DNA of 64,000 bases from an uncultured Alphaproteobacteria bacterium (GCA_900079695.1 LT599022.1:1441319-1505318); one strand, 5' to 3'; shown: positions 46,339 to 56,327, counted from the stretch's first letter. Notes: generated by a model not told the origin, from the sequence alone. Translations and numbers: made by a program.

Positions 46339-49300
46339 ACGCGCTGATCGACGCCGCCCTCGCCCGCTCCCGCACCGTGCTGCTGACCCTGGCGCTGACG
46401 CTGATCGCCGGGCTCTACGCCTACGTCGCGATCCCGAAGGAATCCTCGCCGGACGTCAACATCCCGATCATGTACGTGCTGCTCACCCACCGCGGCATCT
46501 CGCCCGAGGACGCCGAGCGGATGCTGGTGCGGCCGATGGAGCGGGAACTGCGGTCGATCGAGGGGATCAAGGAGATGCGCGCCACCGCCTACGAGGGCGG
46601 CGCCAACGTGATCCTCGAATTCGACGCCGGGTTCGACGCCGACACCGCCCTCGCCGACGTGCGCGCCAAAGTCGACATCGCCAAGTCCGACCTCCCGTCC
46701 GAAACCGAGGAGCCGGAGATCCACGAGGTCAACGTCAGCCTGTTCCCGGTGCTGCTGGTGACGCTCTCGGGCCACGCGCCGGAGCGCACCCTGGTGCGCC
46801 TCGCGCGCGACCTCAAGGACGAGATCGAGGCGATTCCGGCGGTGCTCGAGGTCAACATCGGCGGCGACCGCGAGGACCAGGTGGAGATCGTCGTCGACCC
46901 CGCCAAGGTCGAGAGCTACAACCTCGTCGCGCAGGACATCACCGGCTTCCTCGCGCGCTCCAACAAGCTCGTCGCCGCGGGCGCGATCGACACCGGCCGC
47001 GGCCGCTTCGCGGTCAAGGTGCCGGGCGTGATCGAGACCGTGCAGGAGATCATGACCCTGCCGGTCAAGGCCTCGGGCGACGGCGTGGTGCGGCTGTCCG
47101 ACATCGCCTCGGTGCGCAAGACCTTCAAGGACCCCACCAGCATCGCCCGCGTCAACGGCGAGCCGTCGGTGACGCTCGAAGTCTCGAAGCGCACCGGCGA
47201 GAACATCATCGACACCATCGACCGGGTGCGCGCGGTGGTGACCGAGGAGCAGGCGTTCTGGCCCGCCAACGTCCGCGCGTCGTTCTCGCAGGACCAGTCG
47301 GACACCATCCGCTCGATGCTCTCGGACCTCCAGAACAACGTGATCGCCGCGATCGTCCTGGTGATGGTGGTGGTGGTCGCGGCGCTCGGCGTGCGCTCCG
47401 GCCTTCTGGTCGGCGTCGCCATTCCCGGGTCGTTCCTCGCGGGCATCCTGGTGCTGTTCGCGATGGGGATGAGCATGAACCTGGTGGTGCTGTTCAGCCT
47501 GATCCTCGCCACCGGCATGCTGGTGGACGGCGCGATCATCGTCGTCGAATACGCCGACCGCAAGATGGCCGAAGGCGTGGACCGGCGCCAGGCATACCGT
47601 CTCGCCGCGCTCCGGATGGCATGGCCGGTGATCGCCTCGACCGCGACCACGGTGGCGGCGTTCCTGCCGATGGTGTTCTGGACCGGCATCGTCGGCGAGT
47701 TCATGAAATATCTGCCGATCACGCTGACGATCACCCTCACCGCCTCGCTGCTGATGGCGCTGGTGTTCGTGCCGAGCCTCGGCGCGCTGTTCGGCCGCCC
47801 GGGCGAGGCGGACCCGGATACCCTGAAGGCGCTGTCGATTTCCGAAACCGGCGACCTCACCGCGCTGGCGGGCTGGACCGGACGCTACACCCGGCTGCTG
47901 TCGGCGGCGCTCGACCACGCGGGCTGGGTGGTGGCCGGCGGCTTCGCGGTGCTGGTGGCGAGCTGGGCGGCCTACGCCGCGTTCGGCCGCGGCGTCGAGT
48001 TCTTCCCCGACATCGAGCCGAAGCAGGCGGTGGTCTACGTTCACGCCCGCGGCAACATGGCGGTCGCCGAGCGCGACCGGATCGTGCGCGAGGTCGAGCG
48101 CCGGGTGATGGATTACGGCGACGCCTTCGACACCGTCTACGCCCGCGCCGGGCAGGTCTCCGACCGCGAGGCGGCGGAGGACGTGATCGGCGCGATCTCG
48201 CTGGAATTCAAGGACTGGCAACTGCGGCGTCCGGCTTCGGCGGTATTCGCCGACATCCGCGCCGCCACCGCCGACCTTCCCGGCATCATGGTGGAAATCC
48301 GCAAGAAGGAGGAAGGCCCGCCGGTGGGCAAGCCGGTGCGCCTGCAACTCGCCAGCCGCGATCCCGCGCGCCTGCCGCCCGCGGTCGAGGCGGTGCGGCG
48401 GGGGATGGCGGAGCTCGGCGGCTTCATCGACGTCGAGGACAACCGGCCACTGCCCGGCATCCAGTGGGAGGTGGCGGTGGACCGCGCCCAGGCGGCGAAG
48501 TTCGGCGTCGACGTCACCGCGGTGGGCGACATGGTGCAGCTCGTCACCCAGGGCCTCAAGCTCTCCGACTACCGCCCCGACGACGCCGACGACGAGGTCG
48601 ACATCGTCGTCCGCTACCCGGTCGGCGACCGCACCGTCGCGCAGCTCGGCCGCCTGCGCGTCGAGACCGCGGGCGGCGCGATCCCGATCGCGGGGTTCGT
48701 CGAGGTCGCGCCGAAGCCGCGCACCGGCACCCTCAACCGCGTCGACGCCAAGCGGGTGATGACGGTGCGCGCCGACGTCGAGCCCGGCCTGCTGGTGGAC
48801 GACCAGGTGACGCGGCTGCGCACGTGGATCGCCGCCAATCCGCTGCCCCGGGGCGTGACCGCGACCTTCAAGGGGCAGGACGAGGAGCAGCAGAAGAGCC
48901 GCGCGTTCCTCGGCCGGGCGTTCCTGATCGCGCTGTTCCTGATCGCGATGATCCTGGTGACGCAGTTCGACAGCTTCTATTCCGCCGCGCTGGTGCTCAC
49001 CGCGGTGCTGATGTCGACGATCGGCGTGATGCTGGGGCTGCTGATCACTCACCAGCCGTTCGGGGTGATCATGAGCGGCATCGGCGTGGTCTCGCTCGCG
49101 GGCATCGTCGTCAACAACAACATCGTGCTGATCGACACCTTCGACCGGCTGACGCGGGAGATCCCCGACGTCCGCGAGGCGATCCTGCGCACCGGCGCGC
49201 AACGCCTGCGCCCGGTGATGCTCACCACCGGCACCACCATCCTCGGCCTGCTGCCGATGATGTTCATGGTCAACATCGACTTCGTCGCCCGCGACCTCAC

Positions 49301-49469
49301 CGTCGGCGCGCCGTCGATGCAGTGGTGGACGCAGCTCTCCACCGGCATCGTCTTCGGCCTCGGCTTCGCGACGCTGCTGACCCTGGTGGTGACGCCCTGC
49401 GCGCTGATGCTGAGGGGCCGCCTCGCGGCGCGCTTCGGCCGCCTACGCGCCCGTTTGCGGCGCGCCTGA
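46335..49469 (+). CDS. RND efflux transporter permease
   Basis: This 1,044-residue inner-membrane proton antiporter has twelve membrane helices arranged as two repeats, each with a large periplasmic loop. TM4 carries the proton-relay Asp in LATGMLVDGAIIVVEYAD (about residue 400). The loops include KSDLPSETEEPEIHEV and the C-terminal half EFFPDIEPKQAVVYV. ESSPDVNIPIMYV near residue 35 is typical of AcrB/CzcA-like N-termini. The substrate cannot be read. The MFP gene lies upstream, separated by the HNH gene. The 3' end overlaps a convergent DUF2087 gene by 27 bases. Confidence 0.94.
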   Translation: MNALIDAALARSRTVLLTLALTLIAGLYAYVAIPKESSPDVNIPIMYVLLTHRGISPEDAERMLVRPMERELRSIEGIKEMRATAYEGGANVILEFDAGFDADTALADVRAKVDIAKSDLPSETEEPEIHEVNVSLFPVLLVTLSGHAPERTLVRLARDLKDEIEAIPAVLEVNIGGDREDQVEIVVDPAKVESYNLVAQDITGFLARSNKLVAAGAIDTGRGRFAVKVPGVIETVQEIMTLPVKASGDGVVRLSDIASVRKTFKDPTSIARVNGEPSVTLEVSKRTGENIIDTIDRVRAVVTEEQAFWPANVRASFSQDQSDTIRSMLSDLQNNVIAAIVLVMVVVVAALGVRSGLLVGVAIPGSFLAGILVLFAMGMSMNLVVLFSLILATGMLVDGAIIVVEYADRKMAEGVDRRQAYRLAALRMAWPVIASTATTVAAFLPMVFWTGIVGEFMKYLPITLTITLTASLLMALVFVPSLGALFGRPGEADPDTLKALSISETGDLTALAGWTGRYTRLLSAALDHAGWVVAGGFAVLVASWAAYAAFGRGVEFFPDIEPKQAVVYVHARGNMAVAERDRIVREVERRVMDYGDAFDTVYARAGQVSDREAAEDVIGAISLEFKDWQLRRPASAVFADIRAATADLPGIMVEIRKKEEGPPVGKPVRLQLASRDPARLPPAVEAVRRGMAELGGFIDVEDNRPLPGIQWEVAVDRAQAAKFGVDVTAVGDMVQLVTQGLKLSDYRPDDADDEVDIVVRYPVGDRTVAQLGRLRVETAGGAIPIAGFVEVAPKPRTGTLNRVDAKRVMTVRADVEPGLLVDDQVTRLRTWIAANPLPRGVTATFKGQDEEQQKSRAFLGRAFLIALFLIAMILVTQFDSFYSAALVLTAVLMSTIGVMLGLLITHQPFGVIMSGIGVVSLAGIVVNNNIVLIDTFDRLTREIPDVREAILRTGAQRLRPVMLTTGTTILGLLPMMFMVNIDFVARDLTVGAPSMQWWTQLSTGIVFGLGFATLLTLVVTPCALMLRGRLAARFGRLRARLRRA

Positions 49470-50003
49470 GCGGCCGCCGAGGGCGGCGATCAGGGCGCGC
49501 GCCTGCGGCGGCGGGCGGCGTTCGACGCGGCGGTAGGCGCTGCCGTCGGGGTTGCGGGTGACGAAGCCGAGATCGACCAGCCAGCGCCGCAAGAGCGCCG
49601 GATCGGCGAAGTTGTGGCGCTCGCCGAGCCATGCGTTCACCGCCTTCTCGGCCAACGCCGCGCGCGGCGGGAACCCCGCCCACAGCGCCCACAGCACCAG
49701 CTCCCGCTCCCACAGCTTCGGCGGCCAACGGGTCAGGCGCCCGGCCGCATCGAACAGCCGCAAGGTCCGGCGCAGGCGCACGTAGTCGACGGCGGGTTCG
49801 AGCGCCGGTCGCGCCGCGATCGCCGCCTGCGCCGCGCCCTGCGCACGCAGGTGCTGATAGTTGCGCCGCCCGCCCGCGCGGGCGAGCATGTTGAGCAGTT
49901 CGAGGTGGCTCGGCGCGCGGCCGAGATCGCGCAGTTCGCCGCCCAGAGCCTTGGCGAACGCGGACAGATCTTCGGTGGTGAAACTCAGGGAAACCCGGGA
50001 CAT
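49443..50003 (-). CDS. DUF2087-domain protein
   Basis: A 186-residue protein. Residues about 75-165 (LFDAAGRLTRWPPKLWERELVLWALWAGFP, then ALAEKAVNAWLGERHNFADPALLRRWLVDLGFVTRNPDGSAYRR) match the DUF2087 pattern, often found with ArsR-type or GNAT regulators and presumed DNA-binding. The first 70 residues form a separate helical part. It is convergent with the RND gene. Confidence 0.8.
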   Translation of the reverse strand: MSRVSLSFTTEDLSAFAKALGGELRDLGRAPSHLELLNMLARAGGRRNYQHLRAQGAAQAAIAARPALEPAVDYVRLRRTLRLFDAAGRLTRWPPKLWERELVLWALWAGFPPRAALAEKAVNAWLGERHNFADPALLRRWLVDLGFVTRNPDGSAYRRVERRPPPQARALIAALGGRSGAPQTGA

Positions 50004-50154
50004 CGCTCATCCTCGCAGTGCGCCGCGTGCATCCGGGGAGATCGGAGTCGGGGGTCGTCGGCTTGCCGAAGCGGCGCGGGACAAGATGTCGGGCGCAAGA
50101 GCGGAACGGGCAGGTTTAGCTCCCCTCGCGGGGCGACGACGCCTGGGTGAACTG

Positions 50155-50183
50155 CCGACCGGCCCAGACTATAGGCCGGTCGG
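50155..50183 (-). terminator. Hairpin terminator downstream of pssA
   Basis: A perfect 10-bp inverted repeat (50155-50164 with 50174-50183) with a nine-base spacer lies eight bases past the pssA stop. There is no T tract. Confidence 0.6.
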
Positions 50184-50190
50184 CGCGGGA

Positions 50191-50997
50191 TCACAAGCCG
50201 GCGTCGAAGTCGTCGTCGGGCTCGGCCGCCCGCCCCTCGGCCTCGATCGCGGCGCGGCGCTTGTACATGGTGTAGCTCAGCGGAATCGTACCGAGGTAGA
50301 TCAGCCCGAGCACCGACAGCGTCACCCACGGCTGGGTGACGAGGAACGCCGCCAGCAGGCCAATCAGCAACAGCAGCGGCAGCACCCGGTTGACCGGCAC
50401 CCGCCCCTTCTTGAACGAGAAGGTGGGAATGCGGCTGACCATCAGCGCCGCGACGCCGATCAGGAACGCCCCCACCAGACCGGCGTTGGCGAACACCTCC
50501 GGGCCGAACTCGATGGACAGCATCAGCGGGATCAGCACCAGCAGCGCCGCCGCGGGTGCGGGCACGCCGGTGAAGTAGTTGTAGGCCCAGGCGGGCTGAT
50601 CCGGATCGCCGATCATGGTATTGAAGCGCGCGAGGCGGAGCGCACAGCAGACCGCGTAGACGAGGCAGATCGCCCAGCCCACGCCCGCCGAGCCGTGCAT
50701 CGCGAACTGGTGCAGGATCAGCGCCGGAGCGACGCCGAAGCAGATGATGTCGGACAGCGAGTCGAGTTCCGCGCCGAATTTCGAGGTGCCGCGCAGCAGC
50801 CGCGCGATGCGGCCGTCGAGACCGTCGAGGATCGCCGCGATCAGGAGCGCGATCACCGAATGCTCCCACCGCGCCTCGATGCCGAAGCGGATCGCCGTCA
50901 CCCCGGCCGACAGCGCGAACAGGGTGACCATGTTCGGAATGATGACGTTGAACGGCAGGCTGCGGATGCGGCGGCGACGCTCGGGCACGATCTGCAT
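50191..50997 (-). CDS. pssA: CDP-diacylglycerol--serine O-phosphatidyltransferase
   Basis: This 268-residue multi-pass enzyme makes phosphatidylserine. The CDP-alcohol phosphotransferase motif D-G-x2-A-R-x8-G-x3-D-x3-D is visible as LDGLDGRIARLLRGTSKFGAELDSLSD (residues about 60-86). Seven or so hydrophobic segments follow. The ATG at 50997 overlaps the psd stop (TGATG), so the two steps to phosphatidylethanolamine are coupled. Confidence 0.95.
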   Translation of the reverse strand: MQIVPERRRRIRSLPFNVIIPNMVTLFALSAGVTAIRFGIEARWEHSVIALLIAAILDGLDGRIARLLRGTSKFGAELDSLSDIICFGVAPALILHQFAMHGSAGVGWAICLVYAVCCALRLARFNTMIGDPDQPAWAYNYFTGVPAPAAALLVLIPLMLSIEFGPEVFANAGLVGAFLIGVAALMVSRIPTFSFKKGRVPVNRVLPLLLLIGLLAAFLVTQPWVTLSVLGLIYLGTIPLSYTMYKRRAAIEAEGRAAEPDDDFDAGL

Positions 50998-51734
50998 CAC
51001 CGGCTCTCCCCGCGGCGTGGTTCGGCCCCGGCGGCGAGCCGCAGGTCGGCGAGCACGGTCTCGCCCGCGATCGCCTTCTGCCCTTCCGCGACCATCGGCG
51101 CGACGCCGGGCGGCAGGTAGACGTCGAGGCGACTGCCGAAACGGATCAGGCCGAAGCGTTCGCCGCCGTCGAGGGTATCGCCGACCTTGACGAAGCAGAC
51201 GATCCGGCGCGCGATCAGGCCCGCGATCTGCACCACGCCGAGGCTGCCGCCGACCAGGCCCGCGCGGTCCGGCAGGTCGATGCGCAGCGAATTGCGCTCG
51301 TTGTCGAGGCTCGCCTTGTCCAGCGTGGCGTTGACGAACTTGCCCGCGGCATAGGCGACCACGCCGACGCTGCCGGCGGTCGGCGCGCGGTTGACGTGAA
51401 CGTCGAACACGCTCATGAACACCGAAATCCGGGTACGTTCGCCCTCGCCGAGTTCGAGCTCGGGCGGCGGCGTCACCGACACCACCGACTGCACCATGCC
51501 GTCGGCGGGTGAAACCACCCAGTGGTCGCCCACCGGCGTCACCCGCTCCGGATTGCGGAAAAAGTAGAAACACCAGACGGTCAGCGCCGCGCCGATCACG
51601 CCGAGCGGCTCCCACGCCAGCCACAGCAGCGCCGCGATCACCGCGAAGATCGCGATGAACTTGTAGCCTTCCGGGTGGATCGGCGGCGCCACGTAACGCC
51701 GCCAGGACAGATCGACAGTGCTCATTCCCGACAT
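50997..51734 (-). CDS. psd: Phosphatidylserine decarboxylase proenzyme
   Basis: This 245-residue short-type Psd decarboxylates phosphatidylserine to phosphatidylethanolamine. It has one or two membrane segments (about 23-56), then [20 protein letters not shown], and the self-cleavage site in [13 protein letters not shown], where cleavage at Gly-Ser creates the pyruvoyl group. The FGSR form is usual for this short clade. The start is 51734, behind GAGGA, or 51725. It precedes and overlaps pssA. Confidence 0.94.
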   Translation of the reverse strand: MSGMSTVDLSWRRYVAPPIHPEGYKFIAIFAVIAALLWLAWEPLGVIGAALTVWCFYFFRNPERVTPVGDHWVVSPADGMVQSVVSVTPPPELELGEGERTRISVFMSVFDVHVNRAPTAGSVGVVAYAAGKFVNATLDKASLDNERNSLRIDLPDRAGLVGGSLGVVQIAGLIARRIVCFVKVGDTLDGGERFGLIRFGSRLDVYLPPGVAPMVAEGQKAIAGETVLADLRLAAGAEPRRGESR

Positions 51735-51848
51735 CCGCTGTTCCTCGACGGCGACACAGTATGCGGAACCCGGCGACGGGGCAACCGCCTTGGCGCGCGC
51801 CACCGCGCCATGCTATTGTGACCCCCGTATCGCGTACGAGGAGCCATC

Positions 51849-52301
51849 GTGACACGTCTGGTCAAAATCGGCGAACAGGTGCTGCCGTTGCGCCTGCAAT
51901 CGGTCGGCGTCGAAGACGGCGAAGTGGTGGTGATTCCGCTCGAGCCGCCGATGACCTACCGCGGCCCGGTCGGGTTCTCGTTCCGCTATCTCGACACCGA
52001 ATTCCGCGCCCGTTATCTCGAAATCGGCAAGGCCGCGCGCCTCAAGGTCGAGGGCGAGATCGCCCGCCTGCCCGAGGCCGCCGACAAGGCGCGGCGCAAC
52101 CGCGTGCTCGCGCTCGTCGACGTCGTCCAGGAGGACGTCGGCTCGGGGCTTTCGGTCACCGAGGCGGGGGCGATCCGCTTCTCCGCCGAGACGCCGCTCC
52201 AAGCCCCGGTTTCCGCCGAGCGGCTGATGGTCGGCATCACCCAGATCCTCGCCTGGCACAAGCCGCTGTTGCGCCTGATTCAGGAGCAGGCCGCGGCCTG
52301 A
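51849..52301 (+). CDS. Hypothetical protein, 150 residues
   Basis: A GTG-start frame divergent from psd, with a soluble alpha/beta composition (VIPLEPPMTYRGPVGFSFRYLDTEFRARYLEIG in part, then a long charged helix, and RLMVGITQILAWHKPLLRLIQEQ). No family recognised. High-GC codon use and a good GAGGAGC box upstream support it as a gene. Confidence 0.6.
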   Translation: MTRLVKIGEQVLPLRLQSVGVEDGEVVVIPLEPPMTYRGPVGFSFRYLDTEFRARYLEIGKAARLKVEGEIARLPEAADKARRNRVLALVDVVQEDVGSGLSVTEAGAIRFSAETPLQAPVSAERLMVGITQILAWHKPLLRLIQEQAAA

Positions 52302-52317
52302 CGCCGCGGCGGCCGCC

Positions 52318-53268
52318 TCAGGGCTTGCCCTTGCCCTTCGGCACCAGAATCGCCTGCCCCGGATAGATCAGGTCCGGATTGCGGATCTGCGAGCGATTGG
52401 CCTCGAAAATCTGCGTGTAGGCCATGCCTTCGCCGTAGACCCGCCGCGCGATCCGCCACAGGCTGTTGCCCGGCTGCACCACCACCACCACTTCGCCGGC
52501 TCCGGCGGCGATGGAAACGTCGACGCGGAACTCCACTTCGGCGCGGCGCACCACGTGGCCCTCGGCGTCGATCTGGTCGACCCGCGCGGTGTGGCGGCCG
52601 TCGGAGAGCTTGCGGGTGCCCTGCACCCGCCACTCGCCGCCCACGCCGCCGCTCGCGCGGCCGATCTCGGCGTCGTCGAGATAGACGATCACCGGCGCGC
52701 CGGGTTCGGCGTTGCCGGAAACGCCGACGCGGCCCTTCTCGTCGTAGTCGATCGCGGCGATGGTGAGCTCGGTGGCCTCGCCCGGGCGCTGCAACACCCG
52801 CGAAACGCCGCCCGCTTTCGGCATCTGCACCGCCACCACGCCGCCGGCGCCGCTTTCGGGCACCACCAGCACCACGTCGCCGTCCGAGCGCAGCGGCTCG
52901 CCCTTACCTTCGGGCGGGAACACCGCGAGGTTGAGATTGCGGGTGCCGGGCGGCAGCGGTTTCTCGGGCAGGAACACCCATTCGCCGCGCTCGTCGGCCT
53001 TGGCGCGGCCGAGTTCCTTGTCGCCGTCGTAGATCACCACCGTCGCCCCCGGCGCGGCGCGTCCGGCGATCACGGTATCGCCCTCGGGACTGATGCGAAC
53101 GATGTCGAACGACGGCGTCACCGGCTGCGGCGCGGTCTTCGCCGCGGCGGGCGGCGCCTCGGCCGCGGGCTTGGCCTCGGGTTCGGGCTGGTCGCGCAGC
53201 AGCCACAACGCGGCGCCGACGCACAACACGCCCAGCAGAAGAATTCCGTAGAGAGCAGCCCGTTTCAC
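52318..53268 (-). CDS. LysM-domain cell-wall protein with Ig-like repeats
   Basis: This 316-residue protein has an N-terminal membrane anchor or signal ([23 protein letters not shown]), an Ala/Pro-rich linker, and two bacterial Ig-like units ([35 protein letters not shown] and the similar [28 protein letters not shown]). A C-terminal LysM ([16 protein letters not shown] to YPGQAILVP) completes it and binds peptidoglycan. The GTG start at 53268 is preferred over an ATG at 53289. It is divergent from icd. Confidence 0.85.
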   Translation of the reverse strand: MKRAALYGILLLGVLCVGAALWLLRDQPEPEAKPAAEAPPAAAKTAPQPVTPSFDIVRISPEGDTVIAGRAAPGATVVIYDGDKELGRAKADERGEWVFLPEKPLPPGTRNLNLAVFPPEGKGEPLRSDGDVVLVVPESGAGGVVAVQMPKAGGVSRVLQRPGEATELTIAAIDYDEKGRVGVSGNAEPGAPVIVYLDDAEIGRASGGVGGEWRVQGTRKLSDGRHTARVDQIDAEGHVVRRAEVEFRVDVSIAAGAGEVVVVVQPGNSLWRIARRVYGEGMAYTQIFEANRSQIRNPDLIYPGQAILVPKGKGKP

Positions 53269-53510
53269 CGTCGACCCCGATCCTCGCATCCGTGCCGCCG
53301 CGGCTCCGCACGGCGCGCCCGGCTTTCCGTCACCCTACGTCCGAACCGCTTTATACGCAACGGGATAGCGCGGACCGGGCGCCCCGCATTGAAACCTTCA
53401 CGGGGCACTTCTATGTTCACACCAAAGACTTCGTGTCGAAATGCCCGGGGCGCACCCCGGCGGGGGCAGATTCCCTGATCCGCACCACCATCCATCGGGA
53501 AACCATCGTC

Positions 53511-54725
53511 ATGCAGAAAATCAAAGTCGCCAATCCGATCGTCGAGCTCGACGGCGACGAAATGACGCGCATTCTCTGGTCGTTCATCAAGGAAAAGCTG
53601 ATCCTGCCGTACCTCGACGTGGAACTGCTCTACTACGACCTCGGCATCGAGAACCGCGACGCCACCAACGATCAGGTGACGATTGACGCCGCCGAGGCGA
53701 TCAAGACCCACCGCGTCGGCGTAAAGTGCGCCACCATCACCCCCGACGAAGACCGGGTGAAGGAATTCGGCCTCAAGAAGATGTGGAAGTCGCCCAACGG
53801 CACGGTCCGCAACATCCTCGACGGCACGGTCTTCCGCGAACCGATCATCTGTAAGAACGTGCCGCGCCTGGTGCCCTCGTGGACCCAGCCGGTGGTGATC
53901 GGCCGCCACGCCTTCGGCGACCAGTACCGCGCCACCGACTTCGTCGTCCCCGGCCCGGGCAAGCTCACCGTCACCTTCACCCCGGCCGACGGCGGCAAGC
54001 CCGAAACCCGCGAAGTCTACGACTTCCCCGGCGCGGGCGTGGCGATGGGGATGTACAACGTCGACGAATCGATCCGCGGCTTCGCGCGCGCCTGCATGAA
54101 CTACGCCCTCGGGCGCGGCTGGCCGCTCTACCTCTCGACCAAGAACACCATCCTCAAGGCCTACGACGGCCGCTTCAAGGATCTGTTCCAGGAGATCTTC
54201 GACACCGAATTCAAGGACGCCTTCGCCAAGGCCGGTCTGACCTACGAACACCGCCTGATCGACGACATGGTGGCCTGCTGCATGAAGTGGTCGGGCGGTT
54301 ACGTCTGGGCCTGCAAGAACTACGACGGCGACGTCCAGTCCGACACCGTCGCGCAGGGCTTCGGCTCGCTCGGCCTGATGACCTCGGTGCTGATGACCCC
54401 CGACGGTAAGACCGTGGAATCCGAGGCCGCCCACGGCACCGTCACCCGCCATTACCGTCTGCATCAGCAGGGTAAGGAAACCTCCACCAACCCGATCGCC
54501 TCGATCTTCGCCTGGACCCGCGGCCTCAAGTTCCGGGGCGAGTTCGACGGGACGCCCGAGGTGGTGCGCTTCGCCGAAACCCTCGAAAAGGTCTGCGTCG
54601 ACGCGGTCGAGGCGGGCTTCATGACCAAGGACCTCGCGATCCTGATCGGCCCCGATCAGCCCTGGCTGACCACCACCCAGTTCCTCGAAAAGCTGAACGA
54701 GGGCCTCAAGGCAGCGATGGCGTAA
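53511..54725 (+). CDS. icd: Isocitrate dehydrogenase, NADP-dependent
   Basis: This 404-residue homodimeric (eukaryote-like) IDH converts isocitrate to 2-oxoglutarate in the TCA cycle. Start: ATG 53511 ([21 protein letters not shown]). Substrate and metal residues appear in [20 protein letters not shown] and in [30 protein letters not shown], and the NADP loop is [13 protein letters not shown] likely promoter lies within the 220 bases upstream. A GC-rich hairpin follows the stop. Confidence 0.97.
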   Translation: MQKIKVANPIVELDGDEMTRILWSFIKEKLILPYLDVELLYYDLGIENRDATNDQVTIDAAEAIKTHRVGVKCATITPDEDRVKEFGLKKMWKSPNGTVRNILDGTVFREPIICKNVPRLVPSWTQPVVIGRHAFGDQYRATDFVVPGPGKLTVTFTPADGGKPETREVYDFPGAGVAMGMYNVDESIRGFARACMNYALGRGWPLYLSTKNTILKAYDGRFKDLFQEIFDTEFKDAFAKAGLTYEHRLIDDMVACCMKWSGGYVWACKNYDGDVQSDTVAQGFGSLGLMTSVLMTPDGKTVESEAAHGTVTRHYRLHQQGKETSTNPIASIFAWTRGLKFRGEFDGTPEVVRFAETLEKVCVDAVEAGFMTKDLAILIGPDQPWLTTTQFLEKLNEGLKAAMA

Positions 54726-54735
54726 AAATATAAGG

Positions 54736-54762
54736 AGGCCGGGGGATCGCCCCCCCCGGCCT
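54736..54762. terminator. GC-rich hairpin between icd and the convergent CMD gene
   Basis: AGGCCGGGG (from 54736) pairs with CCCCGGCCT (ending at 54762). There is no T tract. It sits between two convergent stops and probably ends both transcripts. Confidence 0.55.
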
Positions 54763-54766
54763 GGTC

Positions 54767-55153
54767 CTACGCCTCCGCAAACACTTCCTCGGCGGCGAAC
54801 AGGCCATTGAGGGCGGCGGGGAATCCCGCGTAGACCGCCATCTGGATGAGGATCTCGACGATCTCCTCGCGACGGAGGCCGACGTTGAGCCCCGCGGCGA
54901 TATGCACCTTCAACTGCGGGCGGGCGTTGCCCAGCGCCGCGAGCGCCGCGATCGTCGCGATCTCGCGCTCGCGCAGGCCGAGACCCGGCCGGGCGTAGAT
55001 GTCGCCGAACGGAAACTCGATCAGATAGCGGGCGAAATCCGGGGCGATCCCGGCAAGGCTCGCCGCCACCGCCTCCCCGGCCGCGCCGTCAACCTCCGAA
55101 AGGACGCGCAAGCCGGTTTCATAGCGCGTCGGAGTCTGCGTGTGAGAGGTCAT
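54767..55153 (-). CDS. Carboxymuconolactone decarboxylase-family protein
   Basis: A 128-residue helical protein of the CMD/AhpD-like family: FGDIYARPGLGLREREIATIAALAALGNARPQLKVHIAAGLNVG, then EEIVEILIQMAVYAGFPAALNG. It lacks the AhpD CxxC pair but keeps the His in VHI. Members act as decarboxylases or redox-linked enzymes of unclear substrate. It is the last gene of a MerR-led pair; its start overlaps the regulator's 3' end by 35 bases. Confidence 0.88.
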   Translation of the reverse strand: MTSHTQTPTRYETGLRVLSEVDGAAGEAVAASLAGIAPDFARYLIEFPFGDIYARPGLGLREREIATIAALAALGNARPQLKVHIAAGLNVGLRREEIVEILIQMAVYAGFPAALNGLFAAEEVFAEA

Positions 55154-55517
55154 CGTTCGTCTCCACCTTGGCGTCGCCGGGGTATCCGGCGATCTTGGCG
55201 TCGAGAACGGCGAGGCAGGATTGCAGCTCGGCGACGTGCGCCCGCACCCGGTCGCGGTGTGCTTCGAGCAGGCGTCGGCGCGCCGCGCCCGTCTCCGGTC
55301 CGCGATCGCGCAACTGCGCATACTCCAGCATTCCCGAAATCGGCATGCCGGTGGTCTTGAGGCGCCGAAGGAACTCGATCCACGTCAGCACCGACGCGTC
55401 GTACTCCCGATGCCCCGAGGCGGCGCGCGGCGGCCTCGGCAACAGGCCGATGCGTTCGTAGTAACGCAACGTATCCATCGAGAGTCCGGTGCGGTGGGCG
55501 AGTTCGCCGATCTTCAT
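55119..55517 (-). CDS. MerR-family transcriptional regulator
   Basis: A 132-residue regulator. MKIGELAHRTGLSMDTLRYYERIGLL is the MerR winged HTH, EFLRRLKTTGMPISGMLEYAQL the connector and RVRAHVAELQSCLAVLDAKI the dimerising coiled coil. A single Cys in the coil and no metal motif suggest it senses an organic or redox signal, as in the CMD-linked relatives. It probably controls its own operon from the dyad at 55553. Confidence 0.92.
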   Translation of the reverse strand: MKIGELAHRTGLSMDTLRYYERIGLLPRPPRAASGHREYDASVLTWIEFLRRLKTTGMPISGMLEYAQLRDRGPETGAARRRLLEAHRDRVRAHVAELQSCLAVLDAKIAGYPGDAKVETNDDLSHADSDAL

Positions 55518-55552
55518 CGCTGCTTCTCCGTCACGACGCCTTTTTCGCTACA

Positions 55553-55572
55553 ACCTGGAGCACGCTCCAGGT
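55553..55572 (-). promoter_or_regulatory. MerR-type operator
   Basis: ACCTGGAGC (55553-55561) and GCTCCAGGT (55564-55572) form a perfect 9-bp dyad with a two-base centre. On the minus strand TTGACC overlaps one arm and a weak -10 (TAGCGA) lies 19 bases later. The long spacer with a central dyad is the MerR activator layout. Confidence 0.75.
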
Positions 55573-55657
55573 CAAGCGGAATCGGCGACACCGTAAAACA
55601 GTCCAGGGCGCTGCCCTGAACCCGCCAAGGGCCTCGGGCGCTTGGGTCTCATTCGTT

Positions 55658-55700
55658 TCCAAGACAAAGGGCCCCCGCGAGGGAGGCCCTTTGTCTTGGA
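55658..55700. repeat. 16-bp perfect inverted repeat near the left prophage end
   Basis: TCCAAGACAAAGGGCC (55658-55673) is exactly complementary to 55685-55700, with an 11-base spacer. A T stretch lies on neither side. It could be a bidirectional terminator for merR readthrough or part of the element end. Confidence 0.55.
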
Positions 55701-55821
55701 AGTGAGCGGGTGTTCCTGGACACTAGGTATTGCAGAACCCAGGACAAACCATGACAACGCAGGATTATCCGAGACCGCGTTGATGTGGTGCACTTTTCGG
55801 GGAGGTGCATGTGTCGGTGCG

Positions 55822-55838
55822 TGCGGAACCATGTGTCC
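55822..55838. repeat. Left copy of the 17-bp end repeat
   Basis: TGCGGAACCATGTGTCC recurs exactly at 63378-63394 near the other end. A 15/17 match in inverse orientation lies at 55866-55882, and a weaker inverse match at 55718-55734. Such clustered short sites resemble transposase or repressor sites of Mu-like ends. Confidence 0.6.
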
Positions 55839-56178
55839 AGTGAAATTGCCCGGTTCGGTCGGTGTGGACAGTTGGTTCCGCAGATTGCGGGTATCGTGAC
55901 CTTGATCCCTCAAAGTCGCCTTACAGTCCTCTGATGCGTGTCTAAATGGCGGGAAACCGCCACTTAGGCCGTTTCGGTGGCGCTGTCCGTTGGGCGTGGT
56001 TTGACGTCAGGAACACGGAAGAAACCTGAAACTTCTGTCGCTTCGAGGCAACAGAAGTTTCCGGCATGGCGAAAGTTGTTTTCTCTCAGAGTATTGCGGT
56101 AAGTTCCTAAGAAGAATTTCACGCGCGAACCGTTGCTAACCCTGAAATACGAAAGAGGCGAAGCCGTCGCCAATGGAA

Positions 56179-56264
56179 TTTCCACATCTAGAAAAATAGA
56201 ATTTCCAGAAATGGAAACCAAATTTTCCTATATCTGGGAAACGTGACATTTCCTCTTCTGGAAA
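56179..56264. promoter_or_regulatory. Array of four TTTCC/GGAAA operator-like dyads
   Basis: Copies begin at 56179, 56202, 56224 and 56249. The second (TTTCCAGAAATGGAAA) is a perfect palindrome; the others keep TTTCC and a complementary GAAA end with 6-8 bases between. The 22-25-base spacing is close to two helical turns, so bound proteins would stack on one face. Typical of a phage repressor operator. Confidence 0.65.
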
Positions 56265-56327
56265 AATCAATCGCTCTCTATTCGACCGTGCACGACTCCC
56301 GACGGGGCCTCTAGATGCGAACGACGT

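Noticed and set aside
46293..49202. A 969-codon minus-strand open frame opposite the RND gene
   Set aside because: It is His/Arg/Asp-rich antisense sequence of a clear RND permease.
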